NCBI RefSeq assembly: GCF_000265075.1 | Contig: NZ_AJYA01000019.1 | Location: 15-64,014 of the forward strand | From: Nitritalea halalkaliphila LW7 | Lineage (GTDB): Bacteria > Bacteroidota > Bacteroidia > Cytophagales > Cyclobacteriaceae | DNA: 64,000 nucleotides | Reading direction: 5' to 3' | The notes under the pieces: model-generated | Databases searched by the model: none | Seen by the model: the letters and a program-made list of their open reading frames with translations, nothing else | Told to the model about the DNA's origin: nothing | Translations under genes and position numbers: made by a program | Shown here: positions 28,218-38,410 of the stretch, piece by piece | Layout of the letters: each line of letters opens with the position of its first letter | How positions within the stretch are numbered: position 1 is the stretch's first letter

Positions 28218-28845
28218 CTATTGCTTCTGAATTTCTTGTTTAACATAGTGTGTGATTTTCCATCTCTTTTCCTGAGACATTGTGTGAGCCATGCGCAAGC
28301 ATTCTACCCTTACCATGCGTAATAACATGGAAAATATGCCCCTCAGGTAAATTGATGTAAGCTCCTCCTTTAAGGTTAGCTACACCACCTAATACTTCGC
28401 CTGCTTTGCCATCACCTTCACCACCAGCACCATGACAGGTAGCGCAAAACTGCGTATAAAGCACTTTACCCTCTGCCAAAACTTGGTCTGTAAGCTCCAC
28501 AGGATTTTCTATCTCTGCAGCTTTTTCAAGTTCGTTCACACCTAGACGGTAAGGAAGGTATCCTTGATGATTACGTGGAACAGTCCCTTGAACAGGCTCG
28601 CGCATGTTCATCCCGTGTGGGTTGTTCGGGTTTGAGTTAAAAAACTCGCCCTTACCATCTTCACGTGAGGACAACCAGCTTCCTTGAGATTCATCCTTAA
28701 TCTGGCTTAGCGGCTCATAGGCTACAGAATTATACATTTGAGGTGCATACTCGTAACCGGGGTGGTCACCCGAGGCTCCACATGAGGATAAACCCCAAGA
28801 AAGCCCTGCGACACACATTGTATATATGAAAGTTTTCGTCTTCAT
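28218..28845 (-). CDS. actE: Alternative complex III cytochrome c subunit ActE (one frameshift)
   Basis: About 208 residues. A lipoprotein signal (AGLSWGLSSCGAS; cysteine near 22) is followed by a Pro/Asn-rich linker (PNNPHGMNMREPVQGT) and a monohaem domain with CATCHGAGGEGDG and a distal methionine in GKGRMLAHG. Near 28285 the frame shifts: the expected end SQEKRWKITHYVKQEIQKQ is read one frame over and stops at 28218. ActE is the likely electron exit of the complex. Confidence 0.92.
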
Positions 28846-28853
28846 TTTTCTAC

Positions 28854-29384
28854 TTAGTCAAAGTTCTTTTTATTAACCTCAGAAGCACCAGTAGCTTTTA
28901 ATACCTCACCAATCTGCTGCTCATCTAGCTTAGCATTAGCTGCTAAATCTATGGCCATCACGTGTTTATCATCAGTAACGCGAATGTCAAAGATTCTAGG
29001 CTGACCCCATGGCTTCAAATTACTGCTTACAAAGAAGACACCACACATCCCAAAGGCTGCTAAAAGAACGGTTAACTCAAATGTAACCGGAACAAAGTTC
29101 GGGAAACCTGCGAAATCCTTACCCCCGATGATCATCGGCCAGTCGAATTTCATCATGTAAAACTGCATGGTTAGTGCCAGGGTAGTGCCTAACATACCAA
29201 AAAGAAAGGCTGCAATAGGCAATCTACTTCTTTTATAACCAAGAGCTTCATCTAAACCGTGAACAGGGAAAGGTGAATATACTTCATGGATTTTCACTCC
29301 ACTGTTTCTCACTTGAGCTACGGCATCCAAAAGAACGTCTTCGTCCTCATAAACACCTAATACGAAATGCTTATCTCTTTCCAT
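28854..29384 (-). CDS. actD: Alternative complex III subunit ActD (DUF3341)
   Basis: 176 residues. A soluble N-terminal part (HFVLGVYEDEDVLLDAVAQVR, the DUF3341 start) is followed by PFPVHGLDEALGYKRSRLP, two membrane helices (about 57-77 and 98-122), and a C-terminal soluble part. ActD is a structural subunit of the membrane domain with no cofactor. It is one base from actC and eight bases from actE. Confidence 0.92.
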   Translation of the reverse strand: MERDKHFVLGVYEDEDVLLDAVAQVRNSGVKIHEVYSPFPVHGLDEALGYKRSRLPIAAFLFGMLGTTLALTMQFYMMKFDWPMIIGGKDFAGFPNFVPVTFELTVLLAAFGMCGVFFVSSNLKPWGQPRIFDIRVTDDKHVMAIDLAANAKLDEQQIGEVLKATGASEVNKKNFD

Positions 29385-29385
29385 A

Positions 29386-30750
29386 TTATTTTTTCACTTT
29401 TTCACCAGAAGATTTAACAATAGATTTCACTTCCGCCATGTTGATCACTGGGAAAAACTTCGCGAACAGAAGGAATAAGGTAAAGAATAATCCGAATGTA
29501 AAGAGATAAACTCCCATATCGGCCCAGGTTGGAGAGAACATAGCCCAAGAAGAAGGTAAGAAATCTCTATGTAAGGATGTTACAATAATTACAAAGCGCT
29601 CAAACCACATACCGATGTTAACTACAATAGATAGTATGAAAGTTAACACAATAGAAGTACGAATCTTCTTGAACCAGAATAACTGAGGAGAGATCACATT
29701 ACATGTCATCATAGCCCAATATGCCCACCAGTAAGGACCAAAGGCTCTGTTAATGAAAGCGTACTGCTCTGCTGCTACTCCAGAATACCAGGCGATGAAA
29801 AACTCAGTGATATACGCAATACCTACGATCGAACCTGTAATGATAATTACAATGTTCATCAACTCGATATGGCCAATCGTGATATAATCTTCAAGCTTAA
29901 ACACCTTGCGCGTGATAATCATCAAGGTTAATACCATGGCGAAACCGGAGAAAATCGCTCCCGCCACAAAGTACGGAGGGAAGATCGTCGTGTGCCAGCC
30001 AGGAATTACAGAAGTTGCAAAGTCGAAGGATACGATCGTATGTACGGAAAGTACGAGAGGAGTGGCAAGACCCGCAAGGATTAAGGCTACAGCCTCGTAA
30101 CGAAACCAAGTCTTAGCAGCACCATCCCAACCAAAAGATAGGGCTCCGTAAATCGTTTTTCTTAAGCCTGTCGCACGATCACGAATCGTAGCGAAATCAG
30201 GAATCAAACCGATATACCAGAATACAAGGGATACCGAGAAGTAGGTAGAGATCGCGAACACGTCCCACAAAAGCGGGGAGTTAAAGTTTACCCATAGAGA
30301 TCCAAATGTATTTGGTAGCGGAAGCGCCCAATAAGCACCCACCCATGGTCTACCCATGTGAATTACCGGGAAAAGCGCTGCACAGATAACCGCAAAAATG
30401 GTCATCGCCTCCGCTGCCCTGTTAATGGCCATTCTCCACTTTTGTCTGAACAAAAGAAGTACTGCCGAAATCAAAGTACCAGCGTGACCGATACCTACCC
30501 ACCATACGAAGTTGGTGATATCCCACGCCCAACCGATAGTTTTATTTAAACCCCACATACCGATTCCTTCCCAAAGGGTAGCGGCAAGTGCAATAGCACC
30601 TACCCCTAAAACGCCTACGGAAGTCAGTAAAGCCAAGATCCATGAGAGGGTAGGTTTACCCTCCACATGTCTTGATACGTCATGGGTAACGTCTTTTAAG
30701 GTTTTCCCTCCTGTAATCAGAGGTTCTCTTAGCGATGATGTAACCTGCAT
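29386..30750 (-). CDS. actC: Alternative complex III quinol-binding subunit ActC (NrfD/PsrC-like)
   Basis: 454 residues, ten helices. Typical segments are [41 protein letters not shown] (polar residues near the proposed quinol and proton site) and [20 protein letters not shown]. It forms the membrane anchor that takes electrons from menaquinol to the ActB iron-sulfur clusters. Intact frame, 15 bases after actB. Confidence 0.95.
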   Translation of the reverse strand: MQVTSSLREPLITGGKTLKDVTHDVSRHVEGKPTLSWILALLTSVGVLGVGAIALAATLWEGIGMWGLNKTIGWAWDITNFVWWVGIGHAGTLISAVLLLFRQKWRMAINRAAEAMTIFAVICAALFPVIHMGRPWVGAYWALPLPNTFGSLWVNFNSPLLWDVFAISTYFSVSLVFWYIGLIPDFATIRDRATGLRKTIYGALSFGWDGAAKTWFRYEAVALILAGLATPLVLSVHTIVSFDFATSVIPGWHTTIFPPYFVAGAIFSGFAMVLTLMIITRKVFKLEDYITIGHIELMNIVIIITGSIVGIAYITEFFIAWYSGVAAEQYAFINRAFGPYWWAYWAMMTCNVISPQLFWFKKIRTSIVLTFILSIVVNIGMWFERFVIIVTSLHRDFLPSSWAMFSPTWADMGVYLFTFGLFFTLFLLFAKFFPVINMAEVKSIVKSSGEKVKK

Positions 30751-30765
30751 ATCTTTCTAAATTTA

Positions 30766-33700
30766 TTACGCTTCTGATTTATCCTTATTTCTGATTTTGG
30801 TAAAGTACCAAACATTCGGGCTCACGTTGATTTCTTCTAAAACGTGATATGCACGCTCCTCACCCACTTCCTTAATTGCCTCAAGTTCATTTTCCTGAAT
30901 CTTAAGCAATTTAGATACACGGCTTTCAGCATCGTTCATATCTCCGAATACAAGAGCATCTGTAGGACAAGCCACTGCACACGCTACATTGATCTCGCCA
31001 TCACGAACCGGACGACCTTCACGCTTAGCGGTTAGCTTACCTGCCTGAATACGCTGCACACACATCGAACATTTCTCGATTACACCACGAGCACGAACTG
31101 TAACATCTGGGTTCAGTACCATCTTACCCATGTCATCATTTTGTGCTACGTTCACAACAGAGAAGTCCTTGTTGTCATGATACTTAAACCAGTTAAAACG
31201 ACGTACTTTATAAGGACAGTTATTTGCACAGTAACGGGTACCGATACATCTGTTGTACGTCATTTGGTTTAATCCCTCAGATGAGTGCGTAGTAGCAGCC
31301 ACTGGACATACAGTCTCACAAGGAGCATTATTACAATGCTGACACATCATCGGCTGGAAGGTAACTTCCGGATTTTCAGAAGCGATTTCAAGACCCTTCA
31401 AGTCTTTTACATCAGCATCAGAGCTATAGTAACGGTCAACACGGATCCAAGCCATCTCGCGGCGATTTAGAACCTCTTGCTTACCTACTACTGCTACGTT
31501 ATTTTCTACTTGACAAGCAATGGTACAAGCACCACAACCCACACAAGAGTTCATGTCAATCGCAAGTCCCCAGTGGTGCTGGCTATACTTATGCCCTTTC
31601 CACAAACTTACCTTTGAAGGCTTTACGAACTTGCCATCTTTATAAATTTCAGGTCTGTAACGACCAGCGAAGGCATCTTCTTTATAAGCGCCTAGTGTGG
31701 ACTCCTGAACCACAAATTCACGACCCATGTAAGTCTGGTGCGTCTGCGTCTGCGCGATACTGTAGGTATCGGACGTTAACTCTACCGTAACACCATCCGT
31801 AATATCGAAATTAACAAAGTCACCACCAGTAGTTAGTAACTCATAAGCATTCACCCCTACACCATTCGCTACACGACCTGCCTTGGTTCTACCGTAACCA
31901 ATCGCTAAACCTACGGTGCCTTCTGCTTGACCAGGCTGAACCAAAACCGGAACAGTTAAAGACTTATCTCCTACCGTTAGTTTGGCCTTGCGAGTAGCAC
32001 CTTCGACCATGCGCAAACCATTTTCATTCGCCCACTTTTGAGATACAGTTAGGTAGTTATCCCAAGTAGCCTTTGAAATCGGATCAGACATCTCCTGTAA
32101 CCACGGGTTATTCGCCATAACACCTGTACCCACACCTATTTTCTTATAAACAATAAGCTCAGTACCTGCATTATCCGACTTATAGGCTTTAGCTACCGCT
32201 GAAGCGGCTTGTTCTAAACCATTCAACTCACTTAAAGAAACTGGAGTAAAAGCTTCCTCGACTACACCATTGTGCAAGCTTGAATCCCAGAAAGTCTGGA
32301 AATCAGCAATCACATCTTGCTTGGCGAAGTGCGCTTTCCACTCTTCCTGAAGTAATTCATAATACGTCATCGACTCTCCAGCCCACACCAAGAAAGACTC
32401 AGGAGCCTGCCGTGTATTGAAAAGTGGAGATATAGTAGGCTGTGCCAAGCTATACTCACCTAAACGCGGGCTATAATCATTCCAAGACTCTAAGAAATGA
32501 TGTGTTGGCGCTACGTACTGCACTAAGGAAGCCGTCTCGTTTAATGTGTCATTAGTAGAGACGGTTAATTTAGCCTTAGAGATATTATCAGCTATTTCTT
32601 CCCCTTTAGCGAAGTCATAAGCAGGATTACATTCGTGGAATACTACTGCGTCGATTCTTCCCGCTTTTAAATCCACAACAAACTTATTCATTGCTGCATC
32701 GTCTCCTTTTCTGAAATAAGAAGGACGAGAGAAATCTACAGTTTTACCATTGTTTCCTAGTAAATCATTGATAGCATTTACAACCACCTGCACATTTGGA
32801 TCATTGGATCCAGAAACTACGAGGGAAGCTCCGCGATTTGCCCAAAGCTCATTCGCTGCTTTATCTAAATGCTCAACCTCTACTGCTGGAGCAGTAAAAG
32901 TGCTCGCACCTGCTTTCTTTGCCAGTGCATTGTAAAGCGCTAAAACAGCTAATCCAGACTTGGAAGCCTTGATAGGTGTTCTGTAATCAGCATTAGCACC
33001 CGTTAAAGAGAGGTTTGACTCAAACTGATAATGACGAGACATCTCAGGTCTTTCCTTCGAAATCTTTCTCGTCTGCGCATAATCTTTGCTAAACTCAATC
33101 GGAGAAATCCAAGTACCTAAGAAGTCAGCACCGAAACTCACAATGGTCTTCGCTTTATCAAAGTGATAAGTAGGGATACCTTTAACTCCATAGCTTACAT
33201 CGGCAGCTTTCAAGATACCATAGTTGGAAGAAGGGTCGTAGGTCACCACATTTACATTTGCATACTTATCTGCAAATTTGGCTATTGCCTTCTCCGTAGT
33301 AGGAGAAAGAATTGTGTTGGTCACTATCGTAATGGAGGAAGCAGAAGCAAATTTTCCCGCTAATTCTCTATCAAAAGCATCCCAGTCTTTACTTTCACCA
33401 TTGGCCATAGGGCCAGAAAGTCTTTGCTTGTCATATAAAGAAAGTACAGATGCCTCTACTTGGGCAGATGTACCTCCTTGAGTGGTAGGTGAAATACCGT
33501 TTCCATCGATCTTAATCGGTCTACCTTCTCTTGTTTTTACTACGATGGAGGCATAATCACCACCAATATTGTATGTAGAAGCATAGTAATTAGGAATAGA
33601 AGGATCTATATCCACCGGCTTATTTACATAAGGGATTGCCTTACGAACAGGAGCCTCGCATGCTGCTAAAGAAGCAGCAGCTAAACTAAAACCCATTAAC

Positions 33701-33840
33701 TTCAAGAAATCTCTTCTTGAAGGAGTATTCTCTTCTTGCGTAGGTAATTCAGGGAACTCACGATCTGCATTTTTAATAAATGCAGGATCATTCGTAAGTT
33801 CCTCGACGCCTTTCCAATATGTCTTTTTAATTTCTTTCAT
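30766..33840 (-). CDS. actB: Alternative complex III iron-sulfur subunit ActB
   Basis: 1024 residues. A twin-arginine signal is near 41 (SRRDFLKLMGFSLAAASLAAC, preceded by a long N-terminal tail). The middle 700 residues are a molybdopterin-oxidoreductase-like domain without an evident cofactor site. The C-terminal ferredoxin module has CVGCGACTIACQ, CQHCNNAPCETVCP, CIGTRYCANNCP and a final set of cysteines (CSMC ... ACAVACP), which together fit three [4Fe-4S] and one [3Fe-4S] cluster as known for ActB. It carries electrons from ActC to the haem subunits on the outer face. Long uninterrupted frame. Confidence 0.96.
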   Translation of the reverse strand: MKEIKKTYWKGVEELTNDPAFIKNADREFPELPTQEENTPSRRDFLKLMGFSLAAASLAACEAPVRKAIPYVNKPVDIDPSIPNYYASTYNIGGDYASIVVKTREGRPIKIDGNGISPTTQGGTSAQVEASVLSLYDKQRLSGPMANGESKDWDAFDRELAGKFASASSITIVTNTILSPTTEKAIAKFADKYANVNVVTYDPSSNYGILKAADVSYGVKGIPTYHFDKAKTIVSFGADFLGTWISPIEFSKDYAQTRKISKERPEMSRHYQFESNLSLTGANADYRTPIKASKSGLAVLALYNALAKKAGASTFTAPAVEVEHLDKAANELWANRGASLVVSGSNDPNVQVVVNAINDLLGNNGKTVDFSRPSYFRKGDDAAMNKFVVDLKAGRIDAVVFHECNPAYDFAKGEEIADNISKAKLTVSTNDTLNETASLVQYVAPTHHFLESWNDYSPRLGEYSLAQPTISPLFNTRQAPESFLVWAGESMTYYELLQEEWKAHFAKQDVIADFQTFWDSSLHNGVVEEAFTPVSLSELNGLEQAASAVAKAYKSDNAGTELIVYKKIGVGTGVMANNPWLQEMSDPISKATWDNYLTVSQKWANENGLRMVEGATRKAKLTVGDKSLTVPVLVQPGQAEGTVGLAIGYGRTKAGRVANGVGVNAYELLTTGGDFVNFDITDGVTVELTSDTYSIAQTQTHQTYMGREFVVQESTLGAYKEDAFAGRYRPEIYKDGKFVKPSKVSLWKGHKYSQHHWGLAIDMNSCVGCGACTIACQVENNVAVVGKQEVLNRREMAWIRVDRYYSSDADVKDLKGLEIASENPEVTFQPMMCQHCNNAPCETVCPVAATTHSSEGLNQMTYNRCIGTRYCANNCPYKVRRFNWFKYHDNKDFSVVNVAQNDDMGKMVLNPDVTVRARGVIEKCSMCVQRIQAGKLTAKREGRPVRDGEINVACAVACPTDALVFGDMNDAESRVSKLLKIQENELEAIKEVGEERAYHVLEEINVSPNVWYFTKIRNKDKSEA

Positions 33841-33875
33841 CTTATATATATCCAGAAAAGAAGATTCTTATTTAA

Positions 33876-35135
33876 TTAATAGTGACACTTCGCACACTCT
33901 AAGCCCCCGATGTCTTTTACCTTTAAAGACCCTTTAGACTCTGAGTGAAGTTGTACTAACTTGTCATAATAAGCATTACCATTAGACTTGATGTCTGTTT
34001 GTCTGTGACAGTCGATACACCAGCCCATCGTTAAGGAGCTATGCTGGTAAACCACTTCCATTTCTTCGATAGGGCCATGACAAGTTTGGCATTCGATTCC
34101 TCCTACTGCCACGTGCTGCGCATGGTTGAAGTAAGACAGATCAGGTAAGTTGTGTACACGTACCCACTCGATCGGTCTATTATTATCGTATGCATCGTAA
34201 ATCTTCTGAATCTCTGGAGAAATACCGTCTTTACCACCTACGTTTTGAATATGTGTATGACAGTTCATACAGATGTTTGCGGAAGGAATATTAGCGGACT
34301 TGCCGATTTCAACACCCGTATGGCAGTACTGGCATTCGATCTCATACTGACCAGCATGTAAGGCGTGAGAAAACGCTATCGGCTGCTTCGGTGCATAACC
34401 TTGCTGAATTCCTACAGAGTAAAGACCATCTATGGCCGTTTTCGCCACAAGCGCAATAACCAGAGCAGTCACGATGATGACAAAAGCATCAGATTTAAGA
34501 ATTTTGCCTAAATCAAATTTCTGATTCACAAACTCCTTATCATCCTCCTCTAAGTTTTGAGAATTTAGATATTTTGTGAGTACAGAGATGATTAAACCTA
34601 AAACGATAAGGATGAGAAGAAGCACGATAACGAGCACCGCTAGGATAATCGTTAGGTATTCGCTAGGAACACCTGAGCCTCCGCCACCACCGCCGGATCC
34701 TTCACCATCGCCACCAGCTACCTGTGCTTCAGCTTTGTCACCATACTCGATGTAAGCTAATAGGTTCATTACGTCATCATCGCTCAAAAACTCATGAGAC
34801 GGCATGGCCAACTTATTCCACTCTTCATAGATCGCAACTGCCTGTGCGTCCCCTGAAGCGATAAGCGCTTGGCTGTTTTTAATGAACTTCCCTGCCCATT
34901 CCAGGGATCTACGTTCTGTCACCCCGCGAAGCGCTGGACCTGTCGCACGCTGATCAAGCTTGTGACAAGTACGACAGTTGGAATTGAATAATGCTTTACC
35001 AGCCGAAATCGCTGATTCGTCATCTGGGACGTCCGGATGGGCAGCGAAAACCTGTGTCCCCAACACCATGAGGAACAAGAACGCCAGAACGCCTAACCGA
35101 GACGGAATGCTTAATAAAGAGCGTTTGATTGACAT
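33876..35135 (-). CDS. actA: Alternative complex III multihaem cytochrome c subunit ActA, six-haem fused form
   Basis: 419 residues. Signal peptide 1-31 (ends VFA-A). Residues 40-135 are a separate monohaem c domain (CRTCHKLDQ ... LAMPSHEF). A glycine-rich linker (GDGEGSGGGGGGSG, about 147-160) and a membrane helix (about 163-190) join it to the pentahaem ActA domain with CQYCH, CMNCH, CQTCH, CIDCH and CAKCH. Classical ActA has five haems; the extra domain adds a sixth. First gene of the operon, 44-75 bases downstream of a strong promoter-like element. Confidence 0.95.
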   Translation of the reverse strand: MSIKRSLLSIPSRLGVLAFLFLMVLGTQVFAAHPDVPDDESAISAGKALFNSNCRTCHKLDQRATGPALRGVTERRSLEWAGKFIKNSQALIASGDAQAVAIYEEWNKLAMPSHEFLSDDDVMNLLAYIEYGDKAEAQVAGGDGEGSGGGGGGSGVPSEYLTIILAVLVIVLLLILIVLGLIISVLTKYLNSQNLEEDDKEFVNQKFDLGKILKSDAFVIIVTALVIALVAKTAIDGLYSVGIQQGYAPKQPIAFSHALHAGQYEIECQYCHTGVEIGKSANIPSANICMNCHTHIQNVGGKDGISPEIQKIYDAYDNNRPIEWVRVHNLPDLSYFNHAQHVAVGGIECQTCHGPIEEMEVVYQHSSLTMGWCIDCHRQTDIKSNGNAYYDKLVQLHSESKGSLKVKDIGGLECAKCHY

Positions 35136-35183
35136 ATTTATTACTAATTAACCAGTTTGATTTATTCCTAAACTTAAACATCA

Positions 35184-35214
35184 CAAAAGTACGACCGCAA
35201 TTCCATTTTTCAAA
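35184..35214 (-). promoter_or_regulatory. Bacteroidota promoter of the act/cox operon
   Basis: On the minus strand TTTG (35211-35214) and TACTTTTG (35184-35191) are separated by exactly 19 bases, matching the Bacteroidota sigma factor consensus. It lies 49 bases before the actA ATG. Confidence 0.75.
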
Positions 35215-35455
35215 CTTGAAACTAAAGCACTGTAAGCATCAAAATCCAAGAGACATTTCAAATCAAAGCACTAAAAATCAGCACTTTATAAGTTAGCAAT
35301 CCCTTTGAATTTTAATTTAGAAAGCTTATAAATAAGTCCTCATCTATAAGAATTCACCAAGCTGATTATGATGCTTTTACCCTTAGCTTACAAATATTAG
35401 CAGCGCTGCAAACGGATGCTTTATAAAGCATGATGTGATTTTTAACGCTTCTAAA
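35215..35455. other. AT-rich gap between the act promoter and the tRNA-Cys promoter
   Basis: About 240 bases of AT-rich, stop-rich DNA between two divergent promoters. No gene, repeat or operator pattern stands out. Confidence 0.5.
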
Positions 35456-35486
35456 TTTTGAATATTCGAACTTATGCGTACCTTTG
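35456..35486 (+). promoter_or_regulatory. Bacteroidota promoter of tRNA-Cys
   Basis: TTTTG (35456-35460) and TACCTTTG (35479-35486) are spaced by 18 bases. The element ends 14 bases before the tRNA start. Confidence 0.75.
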
Positions 35487-35500
35487 CACTTCGAATTAAT

Positions 35501-35571
35501 GGTCGCGTGGCCGAGTGGCTAGGCAGAGGTCTGCAAAACCTTCTACAGCGGTTCGAATCCGCTCGCGACCT
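35501..35571 (+). tRNA. tRNA-Cys (anticodon GCA)
   Basis: Acceptor GGTCGCG pairs with CGCGACC; anticodon loop CTGCAAA; T-loop TTCGAAT. 71 bases, single copy in the window. Confidence 0.97.
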
Positions 35572-35578
35572 CTCCTGA

Positions 35579-35626
35579 AACCTCCCTTATACTTTCTCTA
35601 AAGTGTTCGGGAGGTTCTGTTTTTTG
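35579..35626 (+). terminator. Terminator of tRNA-Cys
   Basis: AACCTCCC (35579-35586) pairs with GGGAGGTT (35609-35616), followed by CTGTTTTTTG. Confidence 0.75.
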
Positions 35627-36164
35627 TAGACAGGATAGTAAATTAGCGTCCTGTAATAAGGCTCCGTTCAGCGCAGTTCTCCCCCTCTTTCCCTTACTAC
35701 GCATTCTTGATACTCCAGTGTAGCTGTGGTTCATGCTATGCTTAAGATTTTTTATTTAAAGCGTATAACCCATTGAATAAGTTTCAAATCCCGCCACTTT
35801 TATCTGTATTATTTACAGTTGTAACGAAACTTACTCCATCCAGAAACCATCCTACTAGGCATTTTTCCAAGGCCTCACCCCATCTTTTAAGCCCATGCAG
35901 GACGAAGAAACGGAGCCTGTAAACCAGCTCATCTAGACACATAGACAGCGCTCCTTTCCATACAAAAAGGAAAAGCGCAAAGCGCGCTTGCGCTAGGCAT
36001 TACCCACTACCCTATTTCCATATTAATTGAAATACCGCCCTTAGAGCTTGCGAGACCGAGCGCTGCTGCGCTCATGTAAACCAGGCCGTCGAGACCAGCG
36101 CAAAAGAGCTGCAAGGCATCTACATCTGTACAAAACACCCTCCCAAAGAAGGCACTCCACACCA
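35627..36164. other. Gene-poor region between tRNA-Cys and rpsA
   Basis: About 540 bases without a convincing gene. Two GC-rich palindromes occur: AGCGCAA (35974-35980) with TTGCGCT (35988-35994), and GAGCGC (36058-36063) with GCGCTC (36068-36073). A plus-strand frame after 36043 is open for about 50 codons but starts without ATG and resembles nothing I know. It may hold decayed mobile or gene DNA. Confidence 0.4.
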
Positions 36165-36190
36165 TAAAAAAAGCCCGGAAAACCGGGCTT
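36165..36190 (-). terminator. Terminator of rpsA
   Basis: AAGCCCGG (36171-36178) pairs with CCGGGCTT (36183-36190), followed on the minus strand by a T-run (36165-36172). It lies 31 bases after the corrected rpsA stop. Confidence 0.85.
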
Positions 36191-36220
36191 TAGTATACAT
36201 GCAGACGGAAGTGCTTACGC

Positions 36221-37982
36221 TTACTTCTTACCGCCTTCCATTTGCTCTTTTAACTGTGCTAAAGCATCTAAGTCTCCTAATGTAGACTTCTCTGGCAGGC
36301 TCAGTAGACTCTGGCTTCTTCTTGCCAGCAGCCGCTTTCTTAGCAGGCTTCGCCTCTTCTCTAAACGTAGCTGTGTGCGATAACACGATGCGCTTATCCT
36401 CCTTAGAGAACTCCGTCACCACGAAATCAATCGCCTCACTTACCTCTACAGAAGAACCATCTTCCTTCTCCAGGTTTTTAGATGTAGCAAAACCCTCTAA
36501 ACCGTAAGGCAACTCAAGTACCGCTCCCTTATCGTTTTTAGAAACGACTGTACACTTATGCGTAGAACCTACAGGGAAAACAGACTCGAAAGTATCCCAT
36601 GGGTTCTCTTCTAACTGCTTATGACCTAAGGCTAATCTTCTGTTATCTACATCCAGCTCTAAAACAGCCACGTCTAACTCGTCGCCTACTTTTACGAACT
36701 CAGATGGATGCTTGATCTTCTTCGTCCAAGATAAATCAGACACGTGAACCAAACCATCGATTCCTTCCTCAAGCTCTAAGAACAAGCCGAAGTTCGTCAG
36801 GTTACGCACAACACCACGGTGCTTCGTACCTACAGCGTATTTCGTACTCATATCGCCCTTCGTCCAAGGATCTTCCGTTAGCTGCTTGATGCCTAGTGAC
36901 ATCTTACGGTCTTCCTTATCTAATGTAAGTACTACCGCCTCGATCTCATCACCCACTTTTACGAAATCCGCAGGATTACGTAAATGCTGTGACCAGCTCA
37001 TCTCAGAAACGTGAATCAAGCCTTCTACTCCAGGAGCTAGCTCTAGGAACGCACCATAATCCGCTACGTTCACGATCTTACCCTGTACGCGAGAACCCAC
37101 TTCCAACTCAGCAGAAAGTGCATCCCACGGATGAGCAGTAAGCTGCTTCATACCTAAAGAAATACGCTTCTTGTCATCATCGAAGTCTAACACTACGATC
37201 TGTACCTTATCATCCAGGTTAAGCACTTCCTCCGGATGATTAATACGACCCCAAGAGATATCCGTAATGTGAAGGAGACCATCTACACCACCCAAGTCGA
37301 TGAATACACCGAAATTGGTCATGTTCTTGATCACACCTTCTAGTACCTGACCCTTCTCTAGGTTGTTCAGGATCTCCGCTTTCTGCTTCTCTAGATCTTT
37401 CTCGATGAGGACCTTATGAGAAACTACTACGTTATCATTCGCGTGGTTAATCTTAACCACTTTCACTTCCATTTTCTTGCCTACGTAAACGTCGAAGTCA
37501 CGGATAGGCTTCACGTCGATTTGAGAACCCGGTAGGAAAGCCTCTACACCGTAGATGTCTACGATTAAACCACCCTTCGTTCTTCTCTTTACAAGACCTT
37601 CGATCACGTTATCATCTTCTAACGCAGACTCAATATCCTGCCATGCACGTACCATACGCGCCTTTTTTCTGGAAAGTACAAGCTGTCCTAAAGCATTCTC
37701 CTGCTCTTCGATAAACAACTCTACCTCGTCACCGATCTTTAAATCAGGAAGGTCACGGAATTCAGATACAGGCACTAAACCGTCAGACTTGAAGCCAATG
37801 TTAATGATAACATCCTTATCATTGATACCTACTACAGTACCCTTGATAACTTCTTTCTCTGTGATCTCATTTAGCGTTCCAGCATAAAGCGCTTCCATCT
37901 CCTCACGCTTTGCCTTAGAATAGCCTTCACCGAAACCTTTGGTGCCGAAATCGTCCCAGTTAAAATCTTGATTGTTTGACAT
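36221..37982 (-). CDS. rpsA: 30S ribosomal protein S1 (one frameshift near the end)
   Basis: About 587 residues with six S1 RNA-binding repeats, seen as repeated GTVVGINDKDVIINIGF, GLIVDIYGVEAFLPGSQ, NMTNFGVFIDLGGVDGLLH, NVADYGAFLELAPGVEGLIH, NLTNFGLFLELEEGIDGLVH and a last degenerate one. S1 helps mRNA binding to the 30S subunit, of special weight in Bacteroidota where Shine-Dalgarno sites are rare. One extra base near 36295 shifts the last 25 codons; corrected they read TEPAEKSTLGDLDALAQLKE and end EGGKK at 36221. A frameshift in this essential gene argues for a read error. Confidence 0.95.
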
Positions 37983-38088
37983 ATAAATGTAGTAACTCTG
38001 ATTTTCAACAGCCCTAGAGTCATCGGGCTGAGGTTTTACAGTAAGGAATTCCTCTCGTTTCGAAAGGCCACTTCACTCGAAGGGAAGG

Positions 38089-38096
38089 CAAAAGTA
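38089..38096 (-). promoter_or_regulatory. Bacteroidota -7 element upstream of rpsA
   Basis: Minus-strand TACTTTTG matches TAnnTTTG; the -33 box is not clear. It would give a leader of about 100 bases before rpsA, long enough for autoregulation by S1. Confidence 0.4.
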
Positions 38097-38151
38097 CGAA
38101 AAAAATCCTGACCATCCACCCTAAAAACGCATGAAATACAAGGAGATAAAG

Positions 38152-38181
38152 AAAAAAAGCCCCCAAAACGCTTTGGAGGCT
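38152..38181 (-). terminator. Terminator after the DUF1080 gene run
   Basis: GCCCCCAAA (38159-38167) pairs with TTTGGAGGC (38172-38180) with one mismatch; a run of seven T follows on the minus strand (38152-38158). Confidence 0.65.
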
Positions 38182-38410
38182 GCAAGCAAAGAGTTAAACA
38201 TTTAGTGAAAGGACGTATGTCCATGACAAATATACGCCTTCACCCTGAATTTACAAAATCAACCCCTGAAACTAAATCCCTACCGAATGAGATACTGCCG
38301 GCAGACTTTCTATAAAAAGAGTAGCGCCTAGACAGAAGAGCGTTTTGCACCTCCCGGTGCAAAACAAAGCCCCAAACCACGGGTCTCAAGTACAGGAAAT
38401 CAAACGCCTT

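Larger units (their letters stand above)
37983..38410. other. Gap between rpsA and the DUF1080 gene
   Basis: 428 bases containing the rpsA leader, a -7-like element (38089-38096) and the terminator of the DUF1080 gene (38152-38181). The stretch 38230-38410 shows nothing recognisable. Confidence 0.5.

Noticed and set aside
35543-35734. 63-codon minus-strand frame over tRNA-Cys and its terminator
   Set aside because: It covers a tRNA and a terminator and has no homology; chance frame.
36221-36295. A natural alternative C-terminus for ribosomal protein S1
   Set aside because: The shifted tail is basic and unlike the family; removing one base restores a normal acidic tail and a stop just before the terminator.
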